A stretch of DNA of 6,738 nt from contig JAKAML010000075.1 in NCBI GenBank assembly GCA_021812845.1, positions 1 through 6,738 on the forward strand, given 5' to 3'. Below are positions 1 to 6,259 of this stretch, piece after piece. The first letter of the stretch is position 1, and every line of letters begins with the position of its first letter. The DNA comes from Pseudomonadota bacterium (GTDB lineage: Bacteria > Pseudomonadota > Alphaproteobacteria > Rhizobiales > Hyphomicrobiaceae). The notes under the pieces were generated by a model, which saw nothing but the letters and a program-made list of their open reading frames with translations, searched no databases and was not told the origin of the DNA. The translations under genes were made by a program, and so were the position numbers.

Positions 1-24
1 CCGTGGCGGCACCGCCGGGAAGCC

Positions 25-44
25 CTTCCCCGCAAGCGGGAGGG
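25..44. repeat. REP/terminator-like imperfect hairpin
   Basis: The arms CCCTTCCCCG and CGGGAGGG can pair around a CAAG loop, with two G-T pairs and one C-A mismatch. No T-tract follows on either strand. From memory, short palindromes of the form CCCC-GCAA-GCGGGG are common between genes in Rhizobiales genomes, so this may be a decayed copy of such a repeat or the terminator of a gene left of the window. The structure is seen in the sequence; the family assignment is inference. Confidence 0.3.
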
Positions 45-282
45 ACGACCGACAGCGGCCCCGCGGGGGCCATCCGACTGCCCGTCGGCCCGCCAGCCCG
101 GACGGCCTGGGGATAGCGGGGACAGCCGCCGCACGTCCCCCCTTGATCGCGGCGAATCTCCCTAACACCGGAAGCGTGCGTTCACACACGCGTCCCGCGT
201 CGTCCGTCCCGTCTCCCGCCCTGCCTCCCTTTGGGCCACCTGCCTTCCGGCCGTCTCCGAGGACCGCCGGCAAGTGCGTCGC

Positions 283-286
283 GAGG
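283..286 (+). promoter_or_regulatory. Ribosome binding site of tadD
   Basis: GAGG ends 8 nt before the ATG at 295, which is ideal Shine-Dalgarno spacing. It lies downstream of the GTG at 274, so it cannot serve that codon and favours ATG 295 as the start. A further in-frame ATG at 319 has only a weak AGAAG upstream. Confidence 0.55.
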
Positions 287-294
287 TACAGAGA

Positions 295-1149
295 ATGTCG
301 CCAGAAGCATTGCAGACGATGACGTCAGCCGGCACCGCGCGATCCCGCACCCCCGCCGTCCCGGCTGCCGCCCTGGCCGCCGTCCTGCTCGCCGGATGCG
401 CGCCGAACGGCCTCGACCTCGCGACGCTGGGCGAAGCCGCCCCGCCGCAGGAGACGGCCTCGCTCGCAGCGGCGCCCGCCTCCGCCGCGCCGGCCGCCGC
501 CGCCCCGTCGCCGTCCGATGCCGCCGCCCCGCCCCACTCCGCCATCGCGGAGGCGCGCAGGCTTCGGCTCGCCGGCGACAAGCTGAAGGCACTCGCCGTC
601 CTCGACGAGGCCGGACAGAAGGAGCCGAAGAACATCGCCCTGACCAAGGAGCGCGGCCTCGTCGCGCTCGACGTCGGCAAGGTCAAGCAGGCGGAGACGC
701 TGCTGCGCAAGGCGTTCGATCCCAGGGCGCCCGACTGGCGCCTCCATTCCGCGCTCGGCGCGGCGCTCGCCGCCCAGGGCAAGCAGGCCGACGCCCAGCT
801 CCAGTTCGCCAAGGCGCTCGAGATCGTGCCCGACCATCCCTCGGTTCTGAACAACCTCGCGCTCTCCTACGCCCTCGACGGCAAGCACGACGAGGCCGAG
901 CGGCTGCTGAAGCGCGTCGCCGCCGGCAAGGGTGCCGAGCCGAGGGCGCAGCAGAATCTCGCGCTGATCCTCGGCCTCAAGGGCAAGGTCGGCGAGGCGA
1001 AGCGGATCGGCGAATCCGTGCTGCCGCCCGACGCCCTGCACACGAACCTGAGCTATCTCGAAGGCCTCCGCCCGGGCGGCGAGCGCGCCAAGGTCTCGCG
1101 CGCCGAGCACGCCGCCGAAGCCGCGGTCGCATCCTCCGGCGGCGACTGA
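295..1149 (+). CDS. tadD: TadD-like TPR lipoprotein of Tad/Flp pilus
   Basis: The predicted 284-aa protein has a lipoprotein signal. A hydrophobic stretch ends in LLAG followed by Cys35, the likely lipidated residue. An Ala/Pro-rich linker (about 55-80) follows, then roughly five tetratricopeptide repeats (about 84-117, 113-146, 147-180, 181-215 and 216-248). These show the usual pattern of paired helices, for example LNNLALSYALDGKHDEAERL. In studied Tad systems TadD is an outer-membrane lipoprotein that promotes assembly or stability of the secretin. The TadD assignment rests on lipobox plus TPR architecture together with cpaC, cpaD and tadG nearby; TPR sequence alone would not prove it. ATG 295 is chosen for its GAGG site; GTG 274 and ATG 319 are in-frame alternatives, and 319 would place the lipid Cys at residue 27. 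The gene is on the opposite strand to the other Tad genes and ends 4 nt from the convergent rsuA. Confidence 0.85.
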   Translation: MSPEALQTMTSAGTARSRTPAVPAAALAAVLLAGCAPNGLDLATLGEAAPPQETASLAAAPASAAPAAAAPSPSDAAAPPHSAIAEARRLRLAGDKLKALAVLDEAGQKEPKNIALTKERGLVALDVGKVKQAETLLRKAFDPRAPDWRLHSALGAALAAQGKQADAQLQFAKALEIVPDHPSVLNNLALSYALDGKHDEAERLLKRVAAGKGAEPRAQQNLALILGLKGKVGEAKRIGESVLPPDALHTNLSYLEGLRPGGERAKVSRAEHAAEAAVASSGGD

Positions 1150-1169
1150 CCACTCAGCCCGGCGCCGCC
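1138..1169. terminator. Bidirectional hairpin between tadD and rsuA
   Basis: A perfect 7-bp inverted repeat, GGCGGCG (1138-1144) with CGCCGCC (1163-1169), flanks an inner 4-bp stem, CTGA (1146-1149) with TCAG (1154-1157). The inner loop CCAC is exactly the 4-nt intergenic gap. Both stop codons lie in the inner stem, which follows partly from each gene ending in C-TGA. There is no T-run on either side, so this is not a classical intrinsic terminator. It could act as a Rho-assisted pause site or a 3' stabilising stem for both transcripts. Confidence 0.4.
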
Positions 1170-1912
1170 TCCTCGCCCCGCGCGAGCACGCGGCCGAGCT
1201 CGTCCGCGCCGAGCACGCGATAGCTCCCGGCGGCGAGGTCGTCGGGCAGCGCGAGGCCGCCGATCCCCTCGCGATGCAGCTCCGTGACGTGATTGCCGAC
1301 CGCTGAGAACATCCGCCGCACCTGATGGTAGCGGCCCTCGACGACCGTCAGCAGCGCGACCCGCTCCGAAACCCTCTCGAACGCCGCCGGCAGCAGCGGC
1401 GCCGCCTCGCCCTCGAGCACGAGCGTGCCCGAGGCGAACGCCGCCGCCTCGTGTCCCTCGAGCGGCCGCGCCAGCGTCGCCCGGTAGCGTTTCGCGATGC
1501 GGCTCCTCGGTGCGATGATCCGGTGCAGCAGCTCGCCGTCGTCGGTCAGGAGCAGCAGCCCCGAGGTCGCCTTGTCGAGCCGGCCGACGGTGGAGATCGC
1601 CGGTTCGCGCCGCCGCCAGCGCGGCGGCAGCAGGCCGTAGACCAGGGGACCCGCCTCCTTGTGCGAGCAGGTCACACCGAGCGGCTTGTGCAGCATCAGC
1701 ACCAGTCCGGGCGGCGGATCGAGTGCTTCCCCGTCGACCGTCATCCGGCGCGCGAGATCGGCCGTGACCCCGATCCGCCGGTCGGCGTCGCGTAGTGCCA
1801 CACCGTCGAGCACGATGCGCCCCGCCTTGGCCAGCGTGGCGATCTCGCGGCGCGAGCCGTAGCCCATGTTGCCGAGCAGGCGGTCGAGCCGCGCCGTCAC
1901 CGCCCTCGTCAT
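1154..1912 (-). CDS. rsuA: 16S rRNA pseudouridine synthase (RsuA type)
   Basis: This 252-aa protein has the two-domain layout of the RsuA/RluB/RluE/RluF family: an N-terminal S4 RNA-binding domain (about 7-50) and a pseudouridine synthase domain (about 70-235). The catalytic motif is GRLDKATSGLLLL at 110-122, with nucleophile Asp113. The KRY motif (141-143) and EGRYHQVRRMF (192-202) are the other family signatures; a bulky aromatic followed by HQVRRM is closer to RsuA than to the RluB branch. RsuA converts U516 of 16S rRNA to pseudouridine in the assembling small subunit, in the cytoplasm. The ATG shares bases with the methyltransferase stop (ATGA). GAGG within the last codons of that gene lies 7 nt upstream, so translation is probably coupled. 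The protein is slightly longer than E. coli RsuA (231 aa). A related large-subunit specificity cannot be excluded from sequence alone. Confidence 0.9.
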   Translation of the reverse strand: MTRAVTARLDRLLGNMGYGSRREIATLAKAGRIVLDGVALRDADRRIGVTADLARRMTVDGEALDPPPGLVLMLHKPLGVTCSHKEAGPLVYGLLPPRWRRREPAISTVGRLDKATSGLLLLTDDGELLHRIIAPRSRIAKRYRATLARPLEGHEAAAFASGTLVLEGEAAPLLPAAFERVSERVALLTVVEGRYHQVRRMFSAVGNHVTELHREGIGGLALPDDLAAGSYRVLGADELGRVLARGEEAAPG

Positions 1913-2889
1913 CGCACCGCCTCGTAGACCTTGAAGCCGCCCTCCTCGGCGATGAGGCGCACGCTCGCGAACGCCGCCCCGAGCGGCGCCTCGTAGGGGA
2001 GGTGTCGGTTGGCGACGAGAAGGCAGCGGCCGCCCCGCTTCAGGATCTCGGAGGCGCGGCGGATGAACGCGACACCGAGTGCGCGATCCTCCGCGCCACC
2101 GTCGTGGAACGGCGGGTTCGTCACCACGAAGTCGAGCCCTTCGGCGCCGAAAGCGATCGCGCGCACGTCGGCCCAGTCGAAGCGGGCCCTTGGATCCTGG
2201 ACATTCCGCCGCGCGCAGTCGACAGCGCGCCGGTCGATGTCGACGACGTGCAGCGCCGTGACCGCAGGAGACCGCCCGAGCGCCGCGCGCGCGAGGATGC
2301 CGATCCCGCAGCCGAGATCGGCCCCGCGCCCGGCGAGCGGCGGCAGGTGGCGCTCGAGCAGCAGGCTTCCCGCGTCGATCTTGTCCCAGCTGAACACGCC
2401 CGGCTGCGTCCAGTGCCCGAGCCCGGCGTCGTGCCGCGCCGCGCCCGCGGCGATCGCCGCGTCGAGCCCGGCCGGATGCTCGGGCCGGCGCGCGGTCACG
2501 ATGCGATGGTGCCGCCGCGACTCGGATTTCGGCGCGCAGCCGAAAGCCGCGAGTTCCGCCGCCAGCCGCGCGCCGCCCTTGTCGTTGGGCGCCGCCGCGA
2601 CCAGCACCGCGCCTGCGGCCGACGCCCGCAACAGATGCGCGAGCACGTGGCGCCGCTCGATCGTGCCGGGCGGTGCCGCCATCACCACCCCGGCGAGCGA
2701 CCCGTCCCTGAGATCCTCGACCGCCTCCGCGCCCGGCATCAGCGGCGAAAGCTGAACCGCGCCCGCCGCCGGCTCCACGAGCTCTCGCGGCGGCAGGCCG
2801 TAGACCGCGTGCCGCCGCACCCGTGTCTCCCGTCCCGAGCCCTCGGCGACGTCGTCGCGTCGCGTCTCGGCGGCGACGGCCTTTCTCAT
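1909..2889 (-). CDS. rsmC: RsmC-like 16S rRNA (guanine-N2) methyltransferase
   Basis: This 326-aa class I SAM-dependent methyltransferase has the RsmC/RlmG double-domain layout. A degenerate N-terminal methyltransferase-like half (about 28-155) precedes the catalytic MTS-type half (about 160-326). Visible signatures are PGVFSWDKIDAG (163-174), the SAM-binding loop DLGCGIGILA (191-200), an acidic strand end VVDID (215-219), and the base-amino methylase motif TNPPF (257-261), followed by ANRHLPYE (293-300). RsmC in E. coli (343 aa) makes m2G1207 in 16S rRNA, which suits pairing with RsuA. The frame stays open upstream, but the ATG at 2889 overlaps the upstream stop as ATGA and gives the family's normal length. 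No Shine-Dalgarno is visible, so initiation probably depends on ribosomes finishing the upstream gene. RlmG-like specificity (23S rRNA) is the main alternative. Confidence 0.82.
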   Translation of the reverse strand: MRKAVAAETRRDDVAEGSGRETRVRRHAVYGLPPRELVEPAAGAVQLSPLMPGAEAVEDLRDGSLAGVVMAAPPGTIERRHVLAHLLRASAAGAVLVAAAPNDKGGARLAAELAAFGCAPKSESRRHHRIVTARRPEHPAGLDAAIAAGAARHDAGLGHWTQPGVFSWDKIDAGSLLLERHLPPLAGRGADLGCGIGILARAALGRSPAVTALHVVDIDRRAVDCARRNVQDPRARFDWADVRAIAFGAEGLDFVVTNPPFHDGGAEDRALGVAFIRRASEILKRGGRCLLVANRHLPYEAPLGAAFASVRLIAEEGGFKVYEAVR

Positions 2890-3497
2890 GGCACCGCGCG
2901 CCGGGGCTCGTCGCGCTCCTCCTCCGCCGCCTCGTAGACCTCCCACGCCGCCCCCGCGTTCAGGATCGCGATGCCGATCCCGACCACCAGGTCCGGCCAC
3001 GGCGACAGGGTCGCCGCGGTCGCGAGACCAGCGCCGATGATCGCGACATTGGCCGCGACGTCGTTCCGCGACGACAGGAACGCCGCCTTCGACAGGCTTC
3101 CGCCCGCATCCGAGACCCGCGCCAGCAGCAGCGCGCAGGTGAGGTTGACCGCGAGCGCCCCGAGCCCGGCAAGGGTCAGCGGCACCGGGTCGGGCGCCAC
3201 CGGGGCGCCGAGCTTCTGCCACGCCGTCCACAGCGCCGCGAGCCCCGGAACCAGGATGATCGCGGCCAGCACGATGCCGGCCAGCCGCCGCCGCGCAGCA
3301 CTCCAGCCGAGCGCGGCGAGCACCAGGAGGTTGATGCTCGCGTCCTCGAGGAAGTCGACGCTGTCGGCGAACAGCGCGACCGACTGGATCATCGCCGCGA
3401 CCGTCGCCTCGACGCCGAAATAGGCGAGGTTCAGCAGCGCGACGACGAGCACCGTCCTGCGCAGCCGCCGCCCGCCGTCGTTCTCCGATGCACCCAC
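2886..3497 (-). CDS. Cation diffusion facilitator-like transporter, no C-terminal domain
   Basis: The predicted 203-aa membrane protein has about six transmembrane segments (roughly 15-35, 39-64, 72-94, 104-127, 142-162 and 166-189) and a short charged tail. The CDF signature is visible in TM2, SVALFADSVDFLED, whose Asp48-x3-Asp52 matches the metal-binding pair of FieF/YiiP. TM5 carries SSRNDVAANVAI, with Asp146 and Asn150. The cytoplasmic metal-sensing domain of typical CDFs (about 90 residues) is absent. CDF proteins export divalent metals such as Zn, Cd, Fe or Co in exchange for protons; the substrate cannot be read here. By eye alignment the TM5 His ligand of YiiP corresponds to Ser142. 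The start is taken as GTG 3497, which has GAGGG 7 nt upstream. An in-frame GTG at 3566 would add 23 residues but sits inside a strong hairpin and lacks a good ribosome site. It is the first gene of the coupled trio with rsmC and rsuA. Confidence 0.78.
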   Translation of the reverse strand: MGASENDGGRRLRRTVLVVALLNLAYFGVEATVAAMIQSVALFADSVDFLEDASINLLVLAALGWSAARRRLAGIVLAAIILVPGLAALWTAWQKLGAPVAPDPVPLTLAGLGALAVNLTCALLLARVSDAGGSLSKAAFLSSRNDVAANVAIIGAGLATAATLSPWPDLVVGIGIAILNAGAAWEVYEAAEEERDEPRRAVP

Positions 3498-3504
3498 GGT
3501 CCCG

Positions 3505-3509
3505 CCCTC
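3505..3509 (-). promoter_or_regulatory. Ribosome binding site of the CDF gene
   Basis: On the minus strand GAGGG is followed by 7 nt and then GTG at 3497. This is the best Shine-Dalgarno in the operon and decides the start against GTG 3566. Confidence 0.5.
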
Positions 3510-3551
3510 GGTTGGAGACCCGTTAGGTAGCAAGATTGGACCCGGCCGCAA

Positions 3552-3584
3552 GGGGGCATCGGCCACACGCGACCGTCAGCCCCC
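3552..3584 (-). terminator. Hairpin terminator-like element after cpaD
   Basis: Starting 8 nt after the cpaD stop, an outer 6-bp stem, GGGGGC (3584-3579) with GCCCCC (3557-3552), encloses an inner 5-bp stem, CGGTC (3575-3571) with GGCCG (3564-3560, one G-U pair), around a 6-nt loop. Only TT follows the stem, so it lacks a real U-tract. It is well placed to separate the cpaC-cpaD transcript from the CDF-rsmC-rsuA operon, or to protect the 3' end of the former. A partial AT-rich patch just downstream (3519-3540) may hold the next operon's promoter. Confidence 0.45.
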
Positions 3585-3592
3585 GCGCAGCG

Positions 3593-4375
3593 TCAGGGCG
3601 CGGCACCCTTCGGCGCCGCCGGAGCCGCCGCGGCCGGTGCGGGAGCAGCCGCGCCGCCGCCGCCGGTCGACGCCCCGGTGTACTTGGTCCATACCGCCGT
3701 GCGCCGCTCACCCGCGCGCGGGCTCTCCTCCTGCGGCATCTCGATGTCGCGTGCGGTCGCCACCGACAGCGCGAAGTTGCGCTCCGTCGCGCAACCGAAA
3801 TTCGTGTAGGGCAGCCGCTCGCGGTTGTGCCCGATGTCCTCCGGCCAGTCGCCGCACTGCGGCGCGACCGCGACCGGGCGCTCGTAGGCGAGCCGCACCG
3901 CCGGGCCCATGAGCCCGCCCTGCGGCCCGCCCGGCGCCCCGTCACGGCCCTGCTGCCGCACTTCCGCGATCGCCTCCGGCGGCAGGCCCGCCGCGCGCGC
4001 GATGTCGATCACCTGCCGCACCTGCCGCGACGCCGACAGATGGCCGCGCGCCCCGGCCGGCGCCGCCACGGTGAGCCGTCCCTTGCCCTCGATGCGGTAG
4101 CGCGAGACGAACTGCGTGATGTCGGCGGCCTGGTTCGGCGACAGCCCGTCCGAGCCCGGCACCACCTCGACATAGAGTGCCTCCGTCCGCGAGGTGAAGC
4201 CGATCGGATGGCGCGCCTCGGTCGGATTGAGCGTGCTCGCGGTCACCGTGTCGAGGCCGAGGTGGTCTCGGCAGCCGCCGAGCGACGCCGCGCACGCCGC
4301 GGCGACGAGCGCGAGTGCCGAGACGCCGCCGCGCCGCGATGCCGCGGCCGTCGTTCGACGATCGATGGTCGTCAT
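3593..4375 (-). CDS. cpaD: CpaD/RcpB-family Tad pilus lipoprotein
   Basis: This 260-aa protein has a lipoprotein signal: basic start, hydrophobic 18-31, then LGG and Cys35 as the likely lipidated residue. The CpaD-family body runs about 39-232. The RYRIEGKG segment (92-99) precedes a periplasmic fold, and the most diagnostic block is CGDWPED (174-180) followed by YTNFGCATERNFA (190-202). Cys174 and Cys195 could form a disulfide. The tail (about 236-260) is Gly, then Ala/Pro-rich, low complexity. CpaD is an outer-membrane-associated lipoprotein of the Tad secretion channel and acts with the secretin encoded just upstream. Its ATG overlaps the cpaC stop as ATGA, so the two are translationally coupled. 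The reading frame is open well upstream inside cpaC, but that extension is antisense-like composition and would bury the signal peptide. Confidence 0.92.
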   Translation of the reverse strand: MTTIDRRTTAAASRRGGVSALALVAAACAASLGGCRDHLGLDTVTASTLNPTEARHPIGFTSRTEALYVEVVPGSDGLSPNQAADITQFVSRYRIEGKGRLTVAAPAGARGHLSASRQVRQVIDIARAAGLPPEAIAEVRQQGRDGAPGGPQGGLMGPAVRLAYERPVAVAPQCGDWPEDIGHNRERLPYTNFGCATERNFALSVATARDIEMPQEESPRAGERRTAVWTKYTGASTGGGGAAAPAPAAAAPAAPKGAAP

Positions 4376-5943
4376 CCCTTCACCCCCGGATAGTCGACGA
4401 TGAACCCGTACTCGCCCCGATAGCGCCCGCGCCCGGCCGGCGCGTCGTGGCCGTAGACGCGGTTGATGCGGCCGAAGAACAGCTCCTTGAGCTCGTTCTC
4501 CGGCATGTAGCCGTCGGTCGGCCGCGCCATGTCCTGCCGCGCGGCGTGCGAGGCGATGAACGGCGACACCAGGATCACGAGCTCGGTCTCGCGGCGGCGG
4601 TAGTCGTTGGAGCGGAACAGCGCCCCGAGCACCGGCAGGTTCTTGAGCCCCGGCACGCCCTCCACGCTCTGGCGCGTGTCGTCGGACAGGAGGCCGGCCA
4701 TGGCGATGGTCCCGCCCGAGGGGATCTCGAGCGTCGTCTCCGCGCGCCGCACCTTGAGGCCCGGCAGCGAGATCGTCGCCAGCGTGATCGCGCCGTCCGT
4801 GGACAGCTCGCTGACCTCGGCGGTGATCGTCAGGCTGATCTTGCCCTCGGCCAGCACCACCGGCTTGAACGACACGTTGACGCCGAACTGCTTCCAGTCG
4901 ACGGTGATGGTGTTGTTCTGCTGCGAGATCGGCACCGGGAACTCGCCGCCGGCGAGGAATTTGGCCGTTTCGCCCGAGATCGCCGTCAGGTTGGGCTCCG
5001 CGAGCGTCTTCAGGGCCCCCGACCGCTCCAGCGCCTGGATCATGGTGCTGACGGTCTGGTTGCCGGTCTGCCACGTCGATTGCAGCGCCGAGCCGGCGCT
5101 GACGCCGGGCACCGCCGCCGTGCTGCCGGCGGCGATCGCGCTCGGCACCACGCCGGCGCTCACCGGAAACGCGTTCTGGATCACCTTGGCGAAAGTGAAG
5201 TCGCCGGCGTTGAGCAGCGCCGCCGGGACGTCGACGCCGATCCGGCGCAGGGCGTCGCGCTGGATCTCGGCCACCTGCACCCTGAGCAGCACCTGTTCCT
5301 TGCTCGCCGTGTCGAGCATGTTCACGACGTTGTTCTTGCCCTTCAGGAACCGCTGCGCGAGCTCTCCCGCCCGGGAAGCGTCGATCGGCGACAGCACCGA
5401 TCCCGACAGCACCACGTTGTCGCCCATCATCTCGGCCGCGATCCGTGAACCCGGCAGCAGCCGCGCCAGCGTATCCCTGAGCGCGCCGAGATCGCGCGCC
5501 ACCGTCACCTCGAGGAACAGCACCTTCTGCCCGTCGGGGCCGATGAAGAAGGCGTTCGCCTCGCCCATCTCCTTGGCCAGGATGTAGACCTGCCGCGAGG
5601 TCTGCACCACGGCGTCCACCACCTCCGGATTGGAGACGAGCACGTTCTGCAGGTCGACCGGCACCTCGACGATCATCGACTTGTCGGCGCCGATCGTCAC
5701 CTTGCGCGTCGCCGGCAGCGATGCGCTCGCCGGGATCTTCAGCACCGACTTGTGCACCGGATCGAACTCGGCGGCGTCACGGCGCGTCTGGGCGGCCGCG
5801 CCCCATGCCGTCGCCGCGAGCACCGCAAGCACCCACAGGAGGGGGGCGGCCCGCTGAGTGCCGCACGGGGAGCCGGCGGCTGGCGCGGAGGCCCGGATTG
5901 GAACGGCGAGGCGCGCGAGCGCGCGCAACCGATGCGTCCACAT
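4372..5943 (-). CDS. cpaC: Tad pilus secretin CpaC/RcpA
   Basis: The 523-aa secretin family protein forms the outer-membrane channel through which the Flp/Tad pilus exits. After a long Arg-rich n-region, the hydrophobic signal core lies at 34-47 with a likely cleavage near AAA-QT (about 51-52). The N-terminal pilus-secretin domain spans about 78-150 (NPEVVDAVV, VYILAKEMGEANAFF). A BON-like segment lies at about 152-212 (DNVVLSGSVLS). The secretin core runs about 216-463, with LAEPNLTAISGETAKFLAGG (314-333), a Ser/Thr-rich amphipathic middle, and the hallmark VPGLKNLPVLGALFRS (430-445) before ELVILVSPFIA (454-464). A 59-residue tail typical of CpaC follows. The ATG at 5943 is the only clear start; AGGG lies 9 nt upstream. 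The n-region of about 33 residues is unusually long for a Sec signal. The length fits the family. Confidence 0.95.
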   Translation of the reverse strand: MWTHRLRALARLAVPIRASAPAAGSPCGTQRAAPLLWVLAVLAATAWGAAAQTRRDAAEFDPVHKSVLKIPASASLPATRKVTIGADKSMIVEVPVDLQNVLVSNPEVVDAVVQTSRQVYILAKEMGEANAFFIGPDGQKVLFLEVTVARDLGALRDTLARLLPGSRIAAEMMGDNVVLSGSVLSPIDASRAGELAQRFLKGKNNVVNMLDTASKEQVLLRVQVAEIQRDALRRIGVDVPAALLNAGDFTFAKVIQNAFPVSAGVVPSAIAAGSTAAVPGVSAGSALQSTWQTGNQTVSTMIQALERSGALKTLAEPNLTAISGETAKFLAGGEFPVPISQQNNTITVDWKQFGVNVSFKPVVLAEGKISLTITAEVSELSTDGAITLATISLPGLKVRRAETTLEIPSGGTIAMAGLLSDDTRQSVEGVPGLKNLPVLGALFRSNDYRRRETELVILVSPFIASHAARQDMARPTDGYMPENELKELFFGRINRVYGHDAPAGRGRYRGEYGFIVDYPGVKG

Positions 5944-5971
5944 GGAAACCGACCCTGCTTTGAGTGGCGAG

Positions 5972-5998
5972 GGCGCCGCGAACGCAACGCGGGGCGCC
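5972..5998 (-). promoter_or_regulatory. Hairpin in the cpaC 5' leader
   Basis: GGCGCC (5972-5977) and its palindromic partner GGCGCC (5993-5998) pair, continued by GCG with CGC across a 2-nt bulge and closed by a 7-nt loop. It lies 28-55 nt upstream of the cpaC ATG and leaves the ribosome site free. It might influence transcript stability or start-site access, but such palindromes also arise by chance at this GC content. Confidence 0.25.
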
Positions 5999-6237
5999 GT
6001 GCACGGACCCGACAGACGACGCGCACAAACGAGACTGACGGCCGACCATCGCCCGTTTCACCGGGGTCTGCCAGCCGAGTCCCTCGCGGCGTGTGGCCCG
6101 GCCGCTCCCGGCGCACACCTTGCCCACAGGTTGTCCAGGGACGAGCCCTGCGCGGGCCCCCGCCTCGGCCGCCGGCCGGCATCGCCCCGGGCGGCCGTTT
6201 CCGGGCGTTCCGGCCCCCGACCGGCGACCGTCCGGGC

Positions 6238-6259
6238 CCGCCGCCTTGCCGGGCGGCGG
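6238..6259 (-). terminator. Perfect 8-bp hairpin downstream of tadG
   Basis: CCGCCGCC (minus strand, 6259-6252) pairs perfectly with GGCGGCGG (6245-6238) around a 6-nt loop, CGGCAA. It lies about 66 nt after the tadG stop. No T-tract follows, so it is better described as a possible Rho-dependent pause or 3' stabiliser than as an intrinsic terminator. GC-rich DNA makes such stems frequent. Confidence 0.3.

Larger units (their letters stand above)
1..294. other. Intergenic region upstream of tadD
   Basis: I see no credible gene here. Plus-strand frames stay open for stretches only because the DNA is so GC-rich; their translations are Arg/Pro/Gly-rich and resemble no protein. The region holds an imperfect hairpin near the left edge (listed separately) and, at its right end, the tadD ribosome binding site. 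A TTGATC at 143-148 resembles a -35 box, but no -10 box lies at a proper distance, so I do not call a promoter. A promoter for tadD must nevertheless lie here or to the left, because the gene has no co-directional neighbour inside the window. Confidence 0.55.

Noticed and set aside
143..168. Possible promoter for tadD: TTGATC followed by TAACAC
   Set aside because: The spacing is 14 nt, too short, and the -10 match is poor.
231..1223. Long plus-strand frame overlapping tadD
   Set aside because: Its translation is Arg/Pro/Gly-rich and lacks any domain, while the neighbouring frame encodes clear TPRs and a lipobox. It is a high-GC shadow.
2890..3231. Upstream extension of the rsmC frame
   Set aside because: It lies inside the CDF gene in a different frame and is Gly/Arg-rich. 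The ATGA overlap at 2889 gives the normal RsmC length.
3524..3551. Possible promoter for the CDF operon: TTGCGG, 16 nt, TACCTA (minus strand)
   Set aside because: The position is attractive, after the cpaD hairpin in a relatively AT-rich patch, but the -10 match is poor. Too weak to call without start-site data.
4376..5074. Upstream extension of the cpaD frame
   Set aside because: It overlaps the secretin core of cpaC in another frame, has shadow-like composition, and would bury the lipoprotein signal. The ATG at 4375 fits the family.
5777..6127. Minus-strand 116-aa frame spanning the cpaC start
   Set aside because: The product is Arg/Gly/Pro-rich without recognisable features and overlaps the cpaC signal region out of frame.
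6120..6139. DnaA-box-like pair (TTGCCCACA and TTGTCCAGG)
   Set aside because: Each has two or three mismatches to TTATCCACA, and the region has no AT-rich stretch or replication genes. Chance similarity.
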